The notes below the pieces were generated by a model. It was not told the origin of the DNA and ran no database searches. It saw only the letters and a list, made by a program, of their open reading frames with translations. Positions 1 through 10,464 of a stretch of 42,758 nucleotides of DNA are shown one piece after another (the stretch's first letter is position 1; each line of letters begins with the position of its first letter). The DNA comes from Planctomycetaceae bacterium. Its GTDB lineage: Bacteria; Planctomycetota; Planctomycetia; Pirellulales; Pirellulaceae. The stretch lies in NCBI GenBank assembly GCA_007694185.1, contig RECD01000175.1:1-42758 (forward strand), given 5' to 3'. A program made the position numbers and the translations under genes.

Positions 1-680
1 TGAGGCGATAACCCGGTGGTCGGTTGGGTTCGCTACGGGTTGGATTCCGTGAGGGGAGCGGACGCGAACGGTGACCGCGGGGTTATGGGTGGCGACCGCA
101 AGCGCCGCTGGTCATTTCGCGGTGTGGCATATCTTTGATTGCCCGCCAAGTTCACTGGTGCAAATGTACGATTGTTTCCTCGGACCGGGTGATTGGCGAA
201 GTGGCAGGCCCTTCACCGGAAGGGGGGAAGCGGGGCCTGAGGAGCCCCTCTGGTCGCATCGGCTGTTGTCTGGCGGGTCGTCATTTTTGAGACGAGAAAC
301 TCGACCGGCAGGTCAAAACGAAAAGCTTCTCGGCTGTTAACCCGTAGGTGCCAAGTTCGTAACGGGTTGCGTCCGAAAAGCAGCCGCCGAAAAGGTCGCG
401 AAATCGGTAAACCCTTGCCGTGAAACAGGTTGCGAATTGAGAAAAAGATAACATCGTTACGGAAATGGTTCCTTTCCGGGAGGCATCGGTTAGCGGCGCG
501 AATTGCCCGCGGGTTGGCGGACGGCGGGTTTTTGCATCCTGAAATCCGCCTATCGAAGCCGGCGTCGTTTTCGCTAGACTCGCGCCGCAGGCGTTGTTCG
601 GCGGAAATCGGCGCGGCGCCGTGGGATGTCGGTTGCTCGAACGGGAATGAATATTTTCGGCCTCAAAACGGGATGGAGCG
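1..680. other. Leading intergenic region without a convincing gene
   Basis: No reading frame here has a recognisable domain, and those present on both strands look like chance frames in GC-rich DNA. A GC-rich hairpin (GCGGGGC, a short loop, then GCCCC) lies near 230-248 but lacks a following T-run, so it is at best a weak terminator for an upstream gene outside the window. The promoter of glmS must lie in this stretch, but I cannot point to convincing -35 and -10 boxes. Confidence 0.5.
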
Positions 681-2540
681 ATGTGCGGAATCGTCGGATA
701 CGTCGGTCGTGAAGCCGCGATCCCCTTCCTGCTGGAGGGATTGAGGAGGCTGGAGTACCGCGGGTACGACAGCGCCGGGATCGCGACCTGTGGCCCCGAG
801 GGGCTGACGATCGACCGCACGGTCGGCAAGTTAGTCAACCTGGCGGCCAAGCTGGGCGAATCTCCGTCAGATGCCACGATCGGCTTGGGGCATACCCGCT
901 GGGCGACTCATGGTGCCCCGGTCGTCGCGAACGCCCACCCGCACGTCGGTGGCGACGGCGAGGTGGTGTTGGTTCACAACGGGGTGATCGAAAACCACGT
1001 GCAGCTCAAGCAGGAATTGGCTGCTGCGGGATACGATTTTCGTTCGGCGACCGATTCGGAAGTCGTCGCTCACCTGATCGCCGAGGGTTTGAAACGGGCT
1101 TCGGAGGCGGAGGGTGCTGACGCCAACGCCCCCTATTTGGACGCGGTCCGCTGGGCGTTGTCGCGGTTGCGAGGCACCTACGGGTTGGCGATCCTGTTTC
1201 GCGATCGTCCGGATTTGCTGATCGCCGCCCGGTTTGGCAGCCCCTTGGTTGTTGGCGTGGGCAAAGGCGAATATTTCCTCGCGAGCGACGCGTCGCCGCT
1301 GGCGGGACGGACCGATCGGATCGTCTACTTGGCGGACCATCAGTTGGCGACGCTGACCCCCAGCGGCTTCACCGTCCATCACCGCGAGCAGGGGCGAATA
1401 TCGCCGCAGATCGAGCGGGTTAAATTGGACGAATTGATCCCCAGCCTCGAAGGCTTCGATCACTACATGCTCAAGGAGATCCACGAGCAGCCGGAGGCGA
1501 TTCGGAACGCGATGCGAGGGCGGCTCGACGACCAGGACGCCACGGCGATTTTTGGCGGATTGAATTTGACGCCCCAGCAGCTACGCAGCGTCGACCGGAT
1601 CATTTTGACCGGATGTGGGACGAGTTGGCACGCGGCCTTGGTCGGCGAGTACCTGATCGAGGAATTGGCTCGGATCCCGGTCGAGGTGGAATATGCCAGC
1701 GAGTTGCGGTATCGGAACCCGCCGATCGGTCACAACACGTTGGTCTTCGGGATCACGCAGAGCGGCGAGACGGCAGACACGTTAGCGGCCGTTTGTGAAA
1801 CGAAACGCAAGGGGCATCGGACTTTGGCGATCTGCAACGTCGTCGGCAGTTCGATCGCGCAGGCTGCCGATGGCGGTATCTACCTGCATGCCGGCCAGGA
1901 GATCGGCGTGGCCAGCACGAAGGCCTTCACTTCGCATTGCTGTGTGCTCGCGATGTTGGGGCTGTATTTCGGTCGGACGCGAGATTTGAGTTTCGAAGCG
2001 GGGCAACAGACGATCGAGGCGTTGCGTAGTTTGCCGATGTGGGTGCAACAGGCGCTGCAGTGCGAATCGCGGGTCCGCGCCGTGGCCCAGCGTTTCGCCG
2101 ACGCGACAAACTTTCTGTACCTCGGCCGGCGCTACAACTTCCCGACGGCACTCGAAGGGGCGTTGAAGCTGAAGGAGATCAGCTACATCCATGCCGAGGG
2201 TTACCCGGCGGCGGAGATGAAGCACGGCCCGATCGCGCTGGTCGACCGGCACACGCCGAGCGTATTTTTGGTACCTCGAGGCATCACTTACGACAAGGTG
2301 ATGGCTAATATGGAAGAGGTGAAGGCGCGAGGCGGGCCGATCATCGCGATCGCCGGACACGACGACCCGCAGGTCGAAGCGTTGGCGGACGAGGTGATTC
2401 AGGTGCCCGAGGTGCCGGAATTCCTGCAGCCGATCGTTTCGGTCGTGCCTTTGCAATTGCTCGCTTATCACGTCGCATTGATCCGCGGTTGCGACGTCGA
2501 CCGGCCGCGGAACTTGGCCAAAAGCGTGACGGTCGAATGA
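681..2540 (+). CDS. glmS: Glutamine--fructose-6-phosphate aminotransferase (isomerizing)
   Basis: This cytoplasmic enzyme makes glucosamine-6-phosphate from fructose-6-phosphate and glutamine, the first committed step to UDP-GlcNAc. The 619-residue protein begins MCGIVGYVG, so Cys2 becomes the N-terminal nucleophile of the class II glutamine amidotransferase domain (about residues 2-240). Two SIS sugar-binding domains follow (from about 306, with GCGTSWHA and a TQSGETADT loop, and from about 478, with ALEGALKLKEISYIHAE). The C-terminus DVDRPRNLAKSVTVE is the conserved GlmS tail. Length is normal. The ATG is fixed by the catalytic Cys, with GGAG just upstream. A small gene and a nucleotide-sugar epimerase follow on the same strand, suggesting an envelope-precursor cluster. 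No glmS ribozyme was recognised upstream. Confidence 0.97.
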   Translation: MCGIVGYVGREAAIPFLLEGLRRLEYRGYDSAGIATCGPEGLTIDRTVGKLVNLAAKLGESPSDATIGLGHTRWATHGAPVVANAHPHVGGDGEVVLVHNGVIENHVQLKQELAAAGYDFRSATDSEVVAHLIAEGLKRASEAEGADANAPYLDAVRWALSRLRGTYGLAILFRDRPDLLIAARFGSPLVVGVGKGEYFLASDASPLAGRTDRIVYLADHQLATLTPSGFTVHHREQGRISPQIERVKLDELIPSLEGFDHYMLKEIHEQPEAIRNAMRGRLDDQDATAIFGGLNLTPQQLRSVDRIILTGCGTSWHAALVGEYLIEELARIPVEVEYASELRYRNPPIGHNTLVFGITQSGETADTLAAVCETKRKGHRTLAICNVVGSSIAQAADGGIYLHAGQEIGVASTKAFTSHCCVLAMLGLYFGRTRDLSFEAGQQTIEALRSLPMWVQQALQCESRVRAVAQRFADATNFLYLGRRYNFPTALEGALKLKEISYIHAEGYPAAEMKHGPIALVDRHTPSVFLVPRGITYDKVMANMEEVKARGGPIIAIAGHDDPQVEALADEVIQVPEVPEFLQPIVSVVPLQLLAYHVALIRGCDVDRPRNLAKSVTVE

Positions 2541-2619
2541 TCAACGTCACGGTATCGGATCGACCGCGGTCCGCATCCTCTTAGTTTCCGTTTCTCCTTA
2601 TGTCCGAGATCGATCGCTG

Positions 2620-2862
2620 ATGAATGTCGAACTGATTCGTGGCGAGTTCGTTTCGCCCAACCGTGGGTCGGAAGCCGCCTATCGTGACGCGGGTGCCATC
2701 GGGTTGACCCACAGCACCCGCAAGGCGCTCACGGTTCAGATCGGGGAGCAGGCCGGGGCGGAGATCGCTGACCTGATCCAGCAGATGGCGGCGGAGATCG
2801 AGGAATTGCGTCGGACGAAGGTCAGCATCACGCGGATTGTGCCTCATGCCGAGCCGAGTTAA
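2620..2862 (+). CDS. Small conserved-looking hypothetical protein (80 aa)
   Basis: I do not recognise this family. The 80-residue product has no signal peptide or membrane segment. Its first half is mixed (residues 1-40) and its second half contains a likely amphipathic helix, with EIADLIQQMAAEIEELRR around residues 48-66 that could form a short coiled coil. It lies 79 bp after glmS and 11 bp before the epimerase gene, on the same strand, which argues that it is a real operon member. The frame reads cleanly from ATG to a TAA stop. No function can be assigned. Confidence 0.6.
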   Translation: MNVELIRGEFVSPNRGSEAAYRDAGAIGLTHSTRKALTVQIGEQAGAEIADLIQQMAAEIEELRRTKVSITRIVPHAEPS

Positions 2863-2873
2863 TCTGGCCGTCC

Positions 2874-3902
<1,029 letters not shown>

Positions 3903-4072
3903 GCCGATCAACCCGAGTTCGTGGCCGTGAGGCCTGACTGCTCGCGCGAATTGGGTCCTCAAGGGAATCCGATCTTCCGTGACGACGTTCGATTGCGAAG
4001 TGCTGGCCGCGTCGCTTCCTGCCCCTCCTCTTCCTTTCCCGCCCGCCTGCCAACAGCTTGTTGAGAACTCTG

Positions 4073-6166
4073 ATGATTCCCATTCGTACTTTTCGCCAGT
4101 GCGTCCAGAAAACCCGTTTCGTATCCGAGACCAGGCTTTCTGAGGTGGCGATCGGCGAGTCGAAGCCCTCGCGGGTTCCTGCGCGGCGGTTGACTCTGGT
4201 TGCCCTCGCGGCTTGGCTGATCATCCTGTCGGGCGGCTTCGTCTCGCCCGCCCTTGCACAACCGGCCGGCCCGCCGAAGTTGAAGGATTTGAACGGGCAT
4301 TTCCCGATGACGGTGCCGGAGACGGCCGAGGCGTGGCAAGCTCGCGCGGAGGCCTTGCGATTGCAGACGCGGGTCGCGTTGGGGCTGCATCCGATGCCGG
4401 AGTTGGCCGATCCGACCCCGACGATCTATGGTCGGGAATCGTTTGACGGCTACACGATCGAAAAGCTGATCCTGGAAAGCTTGCCGGGGCACTTCATCAC
4501 CGCCAGTCTCTACCGTCCGGTCGGCGACGCGGCCGAGGGGACCCGTCGTCCGGCGGTGATGTACGCGCACGGCCACTGGAACGACGGACGGTTCTATGAA
4601 GCTTCCCCGGGTGAGGTCGCGAGGCTGATCGCAACCGGCGCGGAACGGTTCGAGAACGCCGCCATCAACCACATGCAAGCGGCTTGCGTGCAACTCGCTC
4701 GAATGGGCATCGTCGTCGTTCAGTACGACATGATCGGTTACGCGGACAGCCAACAGATCTCGTTCGACCGCGCCCATCGCTACGGCATCAACGATTCGGA
4801 CCCGCCGACCACCGACGACGGTTGGCCGTTGTTCACCGCGACCGCCGAAGGTTACGGCCAATCGATAATGGGGCTGCAAACGATCAATTCGATCCAGATT
4901 TTCGAGATGTTGCGGCGGCTCCCCGACGTCGATGGTGAACGGGTCGCGATCACCGGTGCCAGCGGCGGCGGCACGCAGTCGTTCATCGCGACGGCGGTCG
5001 ACACGCGGATCGCCGGGTCGTTGCCGGCGGTGATGGTCAGTACCGGGATGCAGGGCGGCTGCACCTGTGAGAACGCCTGCGGGTTGCGGGTGGCGACCGG
5101 CAACATCGAATTGGCAGCCTTGACCGCACCCCGTCCGTTGGGGCTGACGACGGCCAACGATTGGACGATCAGGCTGCCCGAAGATGGCTTTCCGGAATTG
5201 CAGCAGGTCTATCGGATGCTCGGCCGCCCCGATGCCGTGCGGCTCTTCCCCGGGGCCCATTTCCCGCACAACTACAACCACGTCGCCCGCACGTCGATGT
5301 ACGGCTGGATGAACCAACTGTTCGGCTTGGGGCTGACCGAGCCGGTCTTGGAACGAGATTTTGAATTGGTTCGCAAAGACCGACTGACCGTTTGGGATGA
5401 CGAACACCCACGGCCCGAGAGTGGCGTCGACCATGAGCGGAAGCTGACCAAGGCCTGGGCGGCTCAGATCGACGCCGCGACCCGGCCGTCCGAATCCGAC
5501 TCGCCCGAGGTTGCCGAGCAGAAACGGAAGTTGGTCACCGAAGGCTGGGGCTCGATCCTCGCCTGGGCCGATGCTTATCGCGGCATGGAGGCGGGCAATG
5601 TGAAGTGGAGCGGCCCGCGAGCGGGTCAGGTCGTCGTCGCTAGCCCGCCCGTCCCCCTGACCCCGTCGGACGACGGCATCGTCGAGCTGCATTTTGTCGA
5701 TTTCAACTCGAGAACCATCTTCGCCAACTCTTCGATCTCCGTTCGCGACCCGTTCGGGGGCGATGAACGTGATCGGTCGCCGTTGGTCAGCAACCCGCGA
5801 CCGGCCGCCGCCTACACCTATGGCTACAACGCCCCGCCGACGGTCCGCCGGCTTGGGGTGCTGTTGGACGCGTTGCAAGCGGCTCGAGGCGACCGCGATT
5901 TCCGCTATCGGCTGGTGGTCGGCGACAATGAAATCGTGCTAGCCGCCGCAGCCGCGGTCGCTTGGCCGGAAGGGATCTCCGACGTCGTCTGGAAGGCCGT
6001 CGCGACCGCCGATTTTGATCCGCTGGCCGAGGTCTCCTCGATTCGCGACCCGAACTTCATTCCCAATGGCCTTCGGTACCGTGGCCTGGCGGGGCTGGTT
6101 TCGGTCCTGGACGATCGGCTGACGCGCGTCGGCGGCGGCGGCGGGCTGATGGGCACCAAGAAGTGA
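4073..6166 (+). CDS. Secreted alpha/beta hydrolase, acetyl-xylan-esterase-like
   Basis: This is a predicted exported esterase or peptidase-like hydrolase of about 697 residues. An N-terminal basic stretch and hydrophobic core (RRLTLVALAAWLIILSGG) ending in PALAQP form a signal peptide, though unusually far from the ATG at 4073. A GTG at 4145 would give a more normal signal sequence. The fold markers are the HGHWN oxyanion region near residue 165, the nucleophile elbow GASGGG with Ser297, and a downstream acid/His region (TTANDWT, HFPHNYNH). The family resembles the acetyl xylan esterase-like hydrolases common in planctomycetes. The region after about residue 430 has no motif I recognise. The gene converges on rtcB with a 31-bp gap. 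Confidence 0.82.
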   Translation: MIPIRTFRQCVQKTRFVSETRLSEVAIGESKPSRVPARRLTLVALAAWLIILSGGFVSPALAQPAGPPKLKDLNGHFPMTVPETAEAWQARAEALRLQTRVALGLHPMPELADPTPTIYGRESFDGYTIEKLILESLPGHFITASLYRPVGDAAEGTRRPAVMYAHGHWNDGRFYEASPGEVARLIATGAERFENAAINHMQAACVQLARMGIVVVQYDMIGYADSQQISFDRAHRYGINDSDPPTTDDGWPLFTATAEGYGQSIMGLQTINSIQIFEMLRRLPDVDGERVAITGASGGGTQSFIATAVDTRIAGSLPAVMVSTGMQGGCTCENACGLRVATGNIELAALTAPRPLGLTTANDWTIRLPEDGFPELQQVYRMLGRPDAVRLFPGAHFPHNYNHVARTSMYGWMNQLFGLGLTEPVLERDFELVRKDRLTVWDDEHPRPESGVDHERKLTKAWAAQIDAATRPSESDSPEVAEQKRKLVTEGWGSILAWADAYRGMEAGNVKWSGPRAGQVVVASPPVPLTPSDDGIVELHFVDFNSRTIFANSSISVRDPFGGDERDRSPLVSNPRPAAAYTYGYNAPPTVRRLGVLLDALQAARGDRDFRYRLVVGDNEIVLAAAAAVAWPEGISDVVWKAVATADFDPLAEVSSIRDPNFIPNGLRYRGLAGLVSVLDDRLTRVGGGGGLMGTKK

Positions 6167-6197
6167 GCGGTTCGGCCAGGGGATAGCGAACGGTTCG

Positions 6198-7586
6198 TCA
6201 ATCCTCGGGACGGCTGCCGTCGCCGCACATCTTGACCACTTTGGGATCGAACCGGGCGATCACGCCGACCAAGTCCTGCTGTTGGCTCATCACTTCGTCG
6301 ATGTCTTTGTAGACCCCGGGAACCTCATCCGCGCCGGCGGACAAGACGTGAACGCCACGAGCCAGCAGCGACTGTTGCACCGCCTTCCAGGTGTACTTCG
6401 TCTTCGCCTGCGTGCGGCTCATCCGCCGCCCTGCGCCGTGGGATGCCGAATCGAGGCTGGCCGGATTCCCCTTGCCGCGGACGACGTAGGCGGGGGTCGC
6501 CATCGAACCGGGGATCACGCCGAGCACGCCTTCGCCCGCCGGTGTCGCCCCTTTGCGGTGTACGACCAGTTCGCGACCGCCGTGGGACTCTTTCCAGGCG
6601 AAGTTGTGGTGATTTTCGACTCCGGCGATGACCTTGGCCCCTGCCTGGCGGCAAACCAACCGATGGATCACCTCGTGGTTGGCTGCGGCGTAGTCGCCCA
6701 TCAGGTTCATGGCGAGCCAATACTCCTGGCCCGCTTCGGTATCGAGATCGAGCCACGCGAGGCGACCGAGTTGTTCGTAGCGTTTGGGCAGTCGGGCACG
6801 AGCTTGGTTGCTGTAAGTGTTGCAGACCGCCGCCCCCACGCCACGGCTGCCGCTGTGGCTAAGCAGCGCCGAGTAACGCCCCGCCTCTAGCCCCCAATCG
6901 GTGTCGGATCGGTCGAGCGTCAGTACACCGAATTCGACGAAGTGGTTGCCGGAGCCGGAGGTGCCGAGTTGCCGCCAGGCTCGGTCGCGATGTTCTCGGG
7001 TGATCCGCGTGACGCCCCAATCCTGGTCCATCACCGCGTGATCCTGCGGCCGCTCGTGGACCGAACCGACGCCGAAGCGGGTGCCCCGTTCGAGTGATCG
7101 TGTGAAGCGGTCGAGATCCTGATTGAGCGATTCGGGTGGCAAGTCGAGGACCGATAATTTCATTCGGCAGGCGATATCGACACCGACCGCGTAGGGGATC
7201 ACGGCGTTTTCGACCGCGATCACGCCGCCGATCGGCAACCCGTAGCCGACGTGGGCGTCGGGCATCAGCGCCGCGGCGACGACGCCGGGAACCGCGCAGG
7301 CTTGACGCATCTGGGCGTGCGAAGCTTCGTCGATTTGGTTTCCCCAAGTTTGGTAATCGACCGGTTCGTGGGGGACGAACGCACCGAATTCGACCAGACC
7401 CGCAGCGAGTGCGGCAAAATGCGGGTCGTCCAGAAACGCATCGGGCTGGGCGACGATTTCGGCGATCCGACTTGTCAGCTCCCTCCCGCGCGACCGATTC
7501 GCCTTGATCAGCGATTGGATGCCTGTCAGGGCGGCGGCGAAGCATTCGTCGGGAACGCCGAGTTCCCGGAGTCGCTTGGTACGCAT
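6198..7586 (-). CDS. rtcB: RtcB family RNA-splicing ligase
   Basis: RtcB joins RNA 2',3'-cyclic phosphate (or 3'-phosphate) ends to 5'-OH ends using GTP and Mn2+, in RNA repair. The 462-residue protein carries the family signatures in order: MPDAHVGYGLPIGGV, GVDIACRM (the Cys metal ligand), HSGSRGVG, ENHHNFAWKE and SHGAGRRMSR, the last containing the region of the guanylated His. Length is normal for the family. I chose ATG at 7586 over the TTG just before it because AGGA lies a few bases upstream. No archease or RtcA gene lies nearby. The short gap to the upstream hydrolase gene is convergent, so this gene is probably monocistronic. Confidence 0.94.
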   Translation of the reverse strand: MRTKRLRELGVPDECFAAALTGIQSLIKANRSRGRELTSRIAEIVAQPDAFLDDPHFAALAAGLVEFGAFVPHEPVDYQTWGNQIDEASHAQMRQACAVPGVVAAALMPDAHVGYGLPIGGVIAVENAVIPYAVGVDIACRMKLSVLDLPPESLNQDLDRFTRSLERGTRFGVGSVHERPQDHAVMDQDWGVTRITREHRDRAWRQLGTSGSGNHFVEFGVLTLDRSDTDWGLEAGRYSALLSHSGSRGVGAAVCNTYSNQARARLPKRYEQLGRLAWLDLDTEAGQEYWLAMNLMGDYAAANHEVIHRLVCRQAGAKVIAGVENHHNFAWKESHGGRELVVHRKGATPAGEGVLGVIPGSMATPAYVVRGKGNPASLDSASHGAGRRMSRTQAKTKYTWKAVQQSLLARGVHVLSAGADEVPGVYKDIDEVMSQQQDLVGVIARFDPKVVKMCGDGSRPED

Positions 7587-7780
7587 CAAATCCTGCTGCT
7601 TGGAATCACTCAGCTGAACGCTAGGTCGCTACGTCTGCAACGCCGCTTCCGGGCGTGGCGTAGCGTTTCTATCGAAGCGGCACGGGCCGTCCGGTGTGAG
7701 CGTTTTACGCGATCGATGGCCGTTGGTGGTACCGGAGGGCTTGCGCCCTGCCGCTCCCTGGTGGCCTCGCAATCGTTCGC

Positions 7781-8837
7781 TCCGATTTAGCCGGTGGCGT
7801 GAGGTGAGTCGGTGATGGAGCCTCCAGCGGAGTTCGGTCGCAGGCCAGCCGGGATTCTGCTCAGCCCAAACGCTCACGCAGCCGCTTTTGCAACTCCTGC
7901 TCCAAAGCCGTCAGCCGCTGCATGCCCAGGCTGAGCAATTCCTCGGTTCCGCTCGGCGAGTCGCCAAGGAGCTGTTGGAGCAATTTCACCTGACCCATCA
8001 ATTCGCCTTCCAGTCGGCCTTCCAGTCGGCCCTTCACTTCCCCCTCCAGTTCACCCTCCAGGCGAGCTTGCAGGTTTCTTGCCCGTTCGTCTCGTTCCAT
8101 CTTCAGCCGCGCGTTGTACAGCCGTCGTTCATCGGGATTCTTGGCGATCATTTCCAGCACTCCTACGGCTTCCGCAAAGACGGGATGGGGTAGACGGGCG
8201 GCCAATTCTTCTTTCGTCGACTCTTTAGCCCGGCAGAAAAAGTAGTACCACTGTTCGACCGGGTCCGTGATTACCCGATTATCGCCGGGCGGCACGTACT
8301 TCGGCAACTCGACGAGGTGGATTTGCAGACAGTCGGTCAGCAGTTGTCCGCGATCGGTGCGAAGTTGAAAGTGATGGTGCATCCCAGCTTCCTCGCGAAA
8401 CTCGATCGCGTCGAGCAGGCAGATGCCGATCGAGGGTTTGAGCTCGTGATAGCCTTCGCCCGCTTCAAGTTGGCCAGCCAGCAGGCTGGCGGCGTAGTAG
8501 GCGAGCCGCTGACGCAGCCCCAGCGGCCGAGTCGTTTGGACCTCGATGTCATACAACCGGCCCCGCTCGTCCGTCGCGAGGATATCGAGCAGCGACCACT
8601 TGTCGTCCGCGAACTCCTTCTCGATGGTCGGATTCAGGATCCGTACCTCTCGGATCGGCGAAGGGAACCGGAGCATGGAGTTGAGGAAGTGCCGCGTGAT
8701 CGCGGGATGCTTAGGGCTTCCCAACAGCCGTTTGCAGGCGAAGTCGACGGTGGGATCGATACCGATGATCATGGGCACCCCTGCGGCGGAGCGGGCCGAA
8801 GCTGCGAGCGACGACGAAGCCGCATTGTTTCCCCATC
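7781..8837 (-). repeat. Inverted duplicated segment, copy 1 (Rpn nuclease plus flanks)
   Basis: The duplication is wider than the gene. Reading the minus strand, matching sequence begins at about 8837 (GATGG then AAACAATGCGG) and runs through the gene. After a diverged patch of roughly 40 bases, similarity resumes (CACCGACTCACCTCACG) to about 7781. The second copy is at about 19739-20830 on the plus strand. Ends were judged by eye and may be off by some bases. Confidence 0.85.
7861..8772 (-). CDS. Rpn/TIGR01784-type PD-(D/E)XK nuclease, copy 1
   Basis: This belongs to the Rpn (recombination-promoting nuclease / putative transposase, PDDEXK_2) group. The 303-residue product opens with IDPTVDFACKRLLGS, then carries LLDILAT and YDIEVQ, giving the Asp and Glu-x-Gln of the nuclease core, and LRQRLAYYAASLLAGQL, the usual helix with tyrosines. 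The C-terminal quarter is highly charged, with a run of four-residue LEG-type repeats. ATG at 8772 is preceded by AGGGG at a 5-base spacing; a GTG two codons earlier is the alternative. A near-identical inverted copy lies at 19804-20751. The gene sits just past the stop codon of bioB, on the same strand. Whether it acts in DNA transfer or recombination here is unknown. Confidence 0.88.
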   Translation of the reverse strand: MIIGIDPTVDFACKRLLGSPKHPAITRHFLNSMLRFPSPIREVRILNPTIEKEFADDKWSLLDILATDERGRLYDIEVQTTRPLGLRQRLAYYAASLLAGQLEAGEGYHELKPSIGICLLDAIEFREEAGMHHHFQLRTDRGQLLTDCLQIHLVELPKYVPPGDNRVITDPVEQWYYFFCRAKESTKEELAARLPHPVFAEAVGVLEMIAKNPDERRLYNARLKMERDERARNLQARLEGELEGEVKGRLEGRLEGELMGQVKLLQQLLGDSPSGTEELLSLGMQRLTALEQELQKRLRERLG

Positions 8838-8852
8838 AGATGCGAGGCCTGT

Positions 8853-10103
8853 TCAACCTCCGCAGCCGCCCGTGCCGCAGTCGCCGATTCCACGGGTTGC
8901 GGTTTTCTCTGTGACCGGCACGGGCAGCGGCTGGGATCCCCCACCGCAACCGCCTTGGCCGCCGCACGACCCCTCGCCGTCGCAGCTCGCCGAGTCGCCG
9001 TGAGTATCTGCGGGTTGTGAATGGGGGGCTGCGGCCGCACCGGTGACCTCGAATCCCAGATCGCGGATCATTTGATAATCGGCCTCCGGCGGTTGGCCTT
9101 CGGTCGTCAGGTAATCACCGACAAACAGGCTGTTAGCGGCGTACAAGCCAAGCGGCTGCAGCGTCCGCAGGTGGAGTTCGCGACCGCCAGAGATCCGCAG
9201 TTCGCTTTGCGGGCTAACCATCCGGAACATGGCGAGGGCGCGCAAGCAGTCCTGGGGGGTCAGTTCGGAGGTTCGTGCCAGCGGCGTGCCGTCGATCGAA
9301 TTGAGGAAATTGACGGGGATCGATTCGGCGCGAAGTTCTCGCAACTGCATCGCCATGGCGACGACGTCGTCGTGCGTTTCGCCCATCCCGATGATGCCGC
9401 CGCTGCAGACTTCCAACCCGGCGTCACGGACGTGATGCAGGGTCTGGACGCGGTCGGCGTGGGTGTGGGTGGTGCAAATTTCGGCGTAATACGATTCGCT
9501 GGTATTCAGATTGTGATTGACTCGATCGACCCCGCAAGCCTTCAGCCGCTGAGCTTGCTCGGCGGTCAGCAATCCCAAGCAGGCACAGATGTCGAGCCCG
9601 TATTTGGCTTTGATTTCCGGCACGATCTCTTCGACCGCCTTCATCTCCCGTTCGTTCGGGCCGCGGGCGCTGATCACCAAACAATACGTCTTGGCTTGGC
9701 GGCCGGCGGCCAACTCGGCAGCGGCCATCAGCTTGTCGCGTTGCAGGATGTTGTACTTGGGGACCGGTGCGGTCGAGACCTTCGATTGGCTGCAGTAATT
9801 GCAGTCTTCCGGGCACAGGCCGCTCTTGGCGTTCATCAGGAAATAGAGCTGCACCGACAGGCCGAAATGGTGTCGACGCAGCAGGAAGGCGGCGTCCAGG
9901 ACGGCGAGCAAATCTTCGTTGGGCGATCGCAAAATGGCGATCGCCTGTTCGTGCGTCAGATCGCGGCCGGCGAGCACCTGTTCGGCCCAGAGGCGATAAT
10001 CGGGGCGGGGCGTCGCGACGCGGCTGGCGTCGGCGGTTCGTGACGGCGAGGTCGCGACGAGCGGGTCAGCGGCGGTGGTCGGTTCCGTTGGCGCGGTGGA
10101 CAT
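8853..10103 (-). CDS. bioB: Biotin synthase with Cys/Gly-rich C-terminal tail
   Basis: BioB is a radical SAM enzyme that inserts sulfur into dethiobiotin to make biotin. The radical-SAM cluster motif CPEDCNYC gives Cys97, Cys101 and Cys104. The context NAKSGLCPEDCNYCSQS and the later CSGGIIGMGE and SIDGTPLA are diagnostic. The core ends near residue 355 (IRDLGFEV); an extra tail of about 60 residues follows, with five cysteines in glycine-rich sequence (CDGEGSCGGQGGC and DCGTGGCGG). I chose ATG at 10103; the frame stays open upstream to 10466 but that part looks non-coding. No other biotin gene is nearby. It is divergent from the PSP1-like gene, 361 bp away. Confidence 0.95.
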   Translation of the reverse strand: MSTAPTEPTTAADPLVATSPSRTADASRVATPRPDYRLWAEQVLAGRDLTHEQAIAILRSPNEDLLAVLDAAFLLRRHHFGLSVQLYFLMNAKSGLCPEDCNYCSQSKVSTAPVPKYNILQRDKLMAAAELAAGRQAKTYCLVISARGPNEREMKAVEEIVPEIKAKYGLDICACLGLLTAEQAQRLKACGVDRVNHNLNTSESYYAEICTTHTHADRVQTLHHVRDAGLEVCSGGIIGMGETHDDVVAMAMQLRELRAESIPVNFLNSIDGTPLARTSELTPQDCLRALAMFRMVSPQSELRISGGRELHLRTLQPLGLYAANSLFVGDYLTTEGQPPEADYQMIRDLGFEVTGAAAAPHSQPADTHGDSASCDGEGSCGGQGGCGGGSQPLPVPVTEKTATRGIGDCGTGGCGG

Positions 10104-10464
10104 GTCTATTCCGTGGCGATGATGAATCGAGGATCGGTCCGCTCGGACTGCCGACACTCGGCTGGGTGGTCCGTGGCCCGAAAAAGTCGAAGCGGATTGG
10201 GGAGCTTTACCAGCTCCCGGTGAGGCTTGCTGTCGGCCGTCGTCCGGTCGCGTCGGCCTCCGGTTGGTCGGTCGGTCTACCGCTGACAAATCGGCCTTCG
10301 TCTGTCCCAGCGGTTGCCTGCCAGGCTCGTCGGCATGCCGTTTGGGCGTCTGAACGGGTGACCGCGAAACCATGCCGGCCCGTTGCCAACCGCCCCGCTG
10401 TCTGTGATGTTGGCGATCCGCTCCCGGGAAGGCAACCCGGGTTGAGTCGCAAAGCGAGGTTCTC
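10104..10464. other. Divergent intergenic region between bioB and the PSP1-like gene
   Basis: This 361-bp stretch must hold both divergent promoters. An open frame continues from bioB across it, but the implied protein is arginine- and proline-rich and lacks motifs, so I read it as non-coding. No inverted repeat resembling a BirA or BioQ operator was recognised. Confidence 0.4.

Noticed and set aside
71-340. Open frame of 89 codons on the plus strand before glmS
   Set aside because: No motif, mixed Gly/Arg-rich composition, no ribosome binding site; overlaps other chance frames in GC-rich DNA.
3959-5878. Long minus-strand open frame (over 600 codons) opposite the alpha/beta hydrolase
   Set aside because: Very rich in Arg, Gln, Asp and Gly with no motif; it is the mirror frame of a well-supported gene in high-GC DNA.
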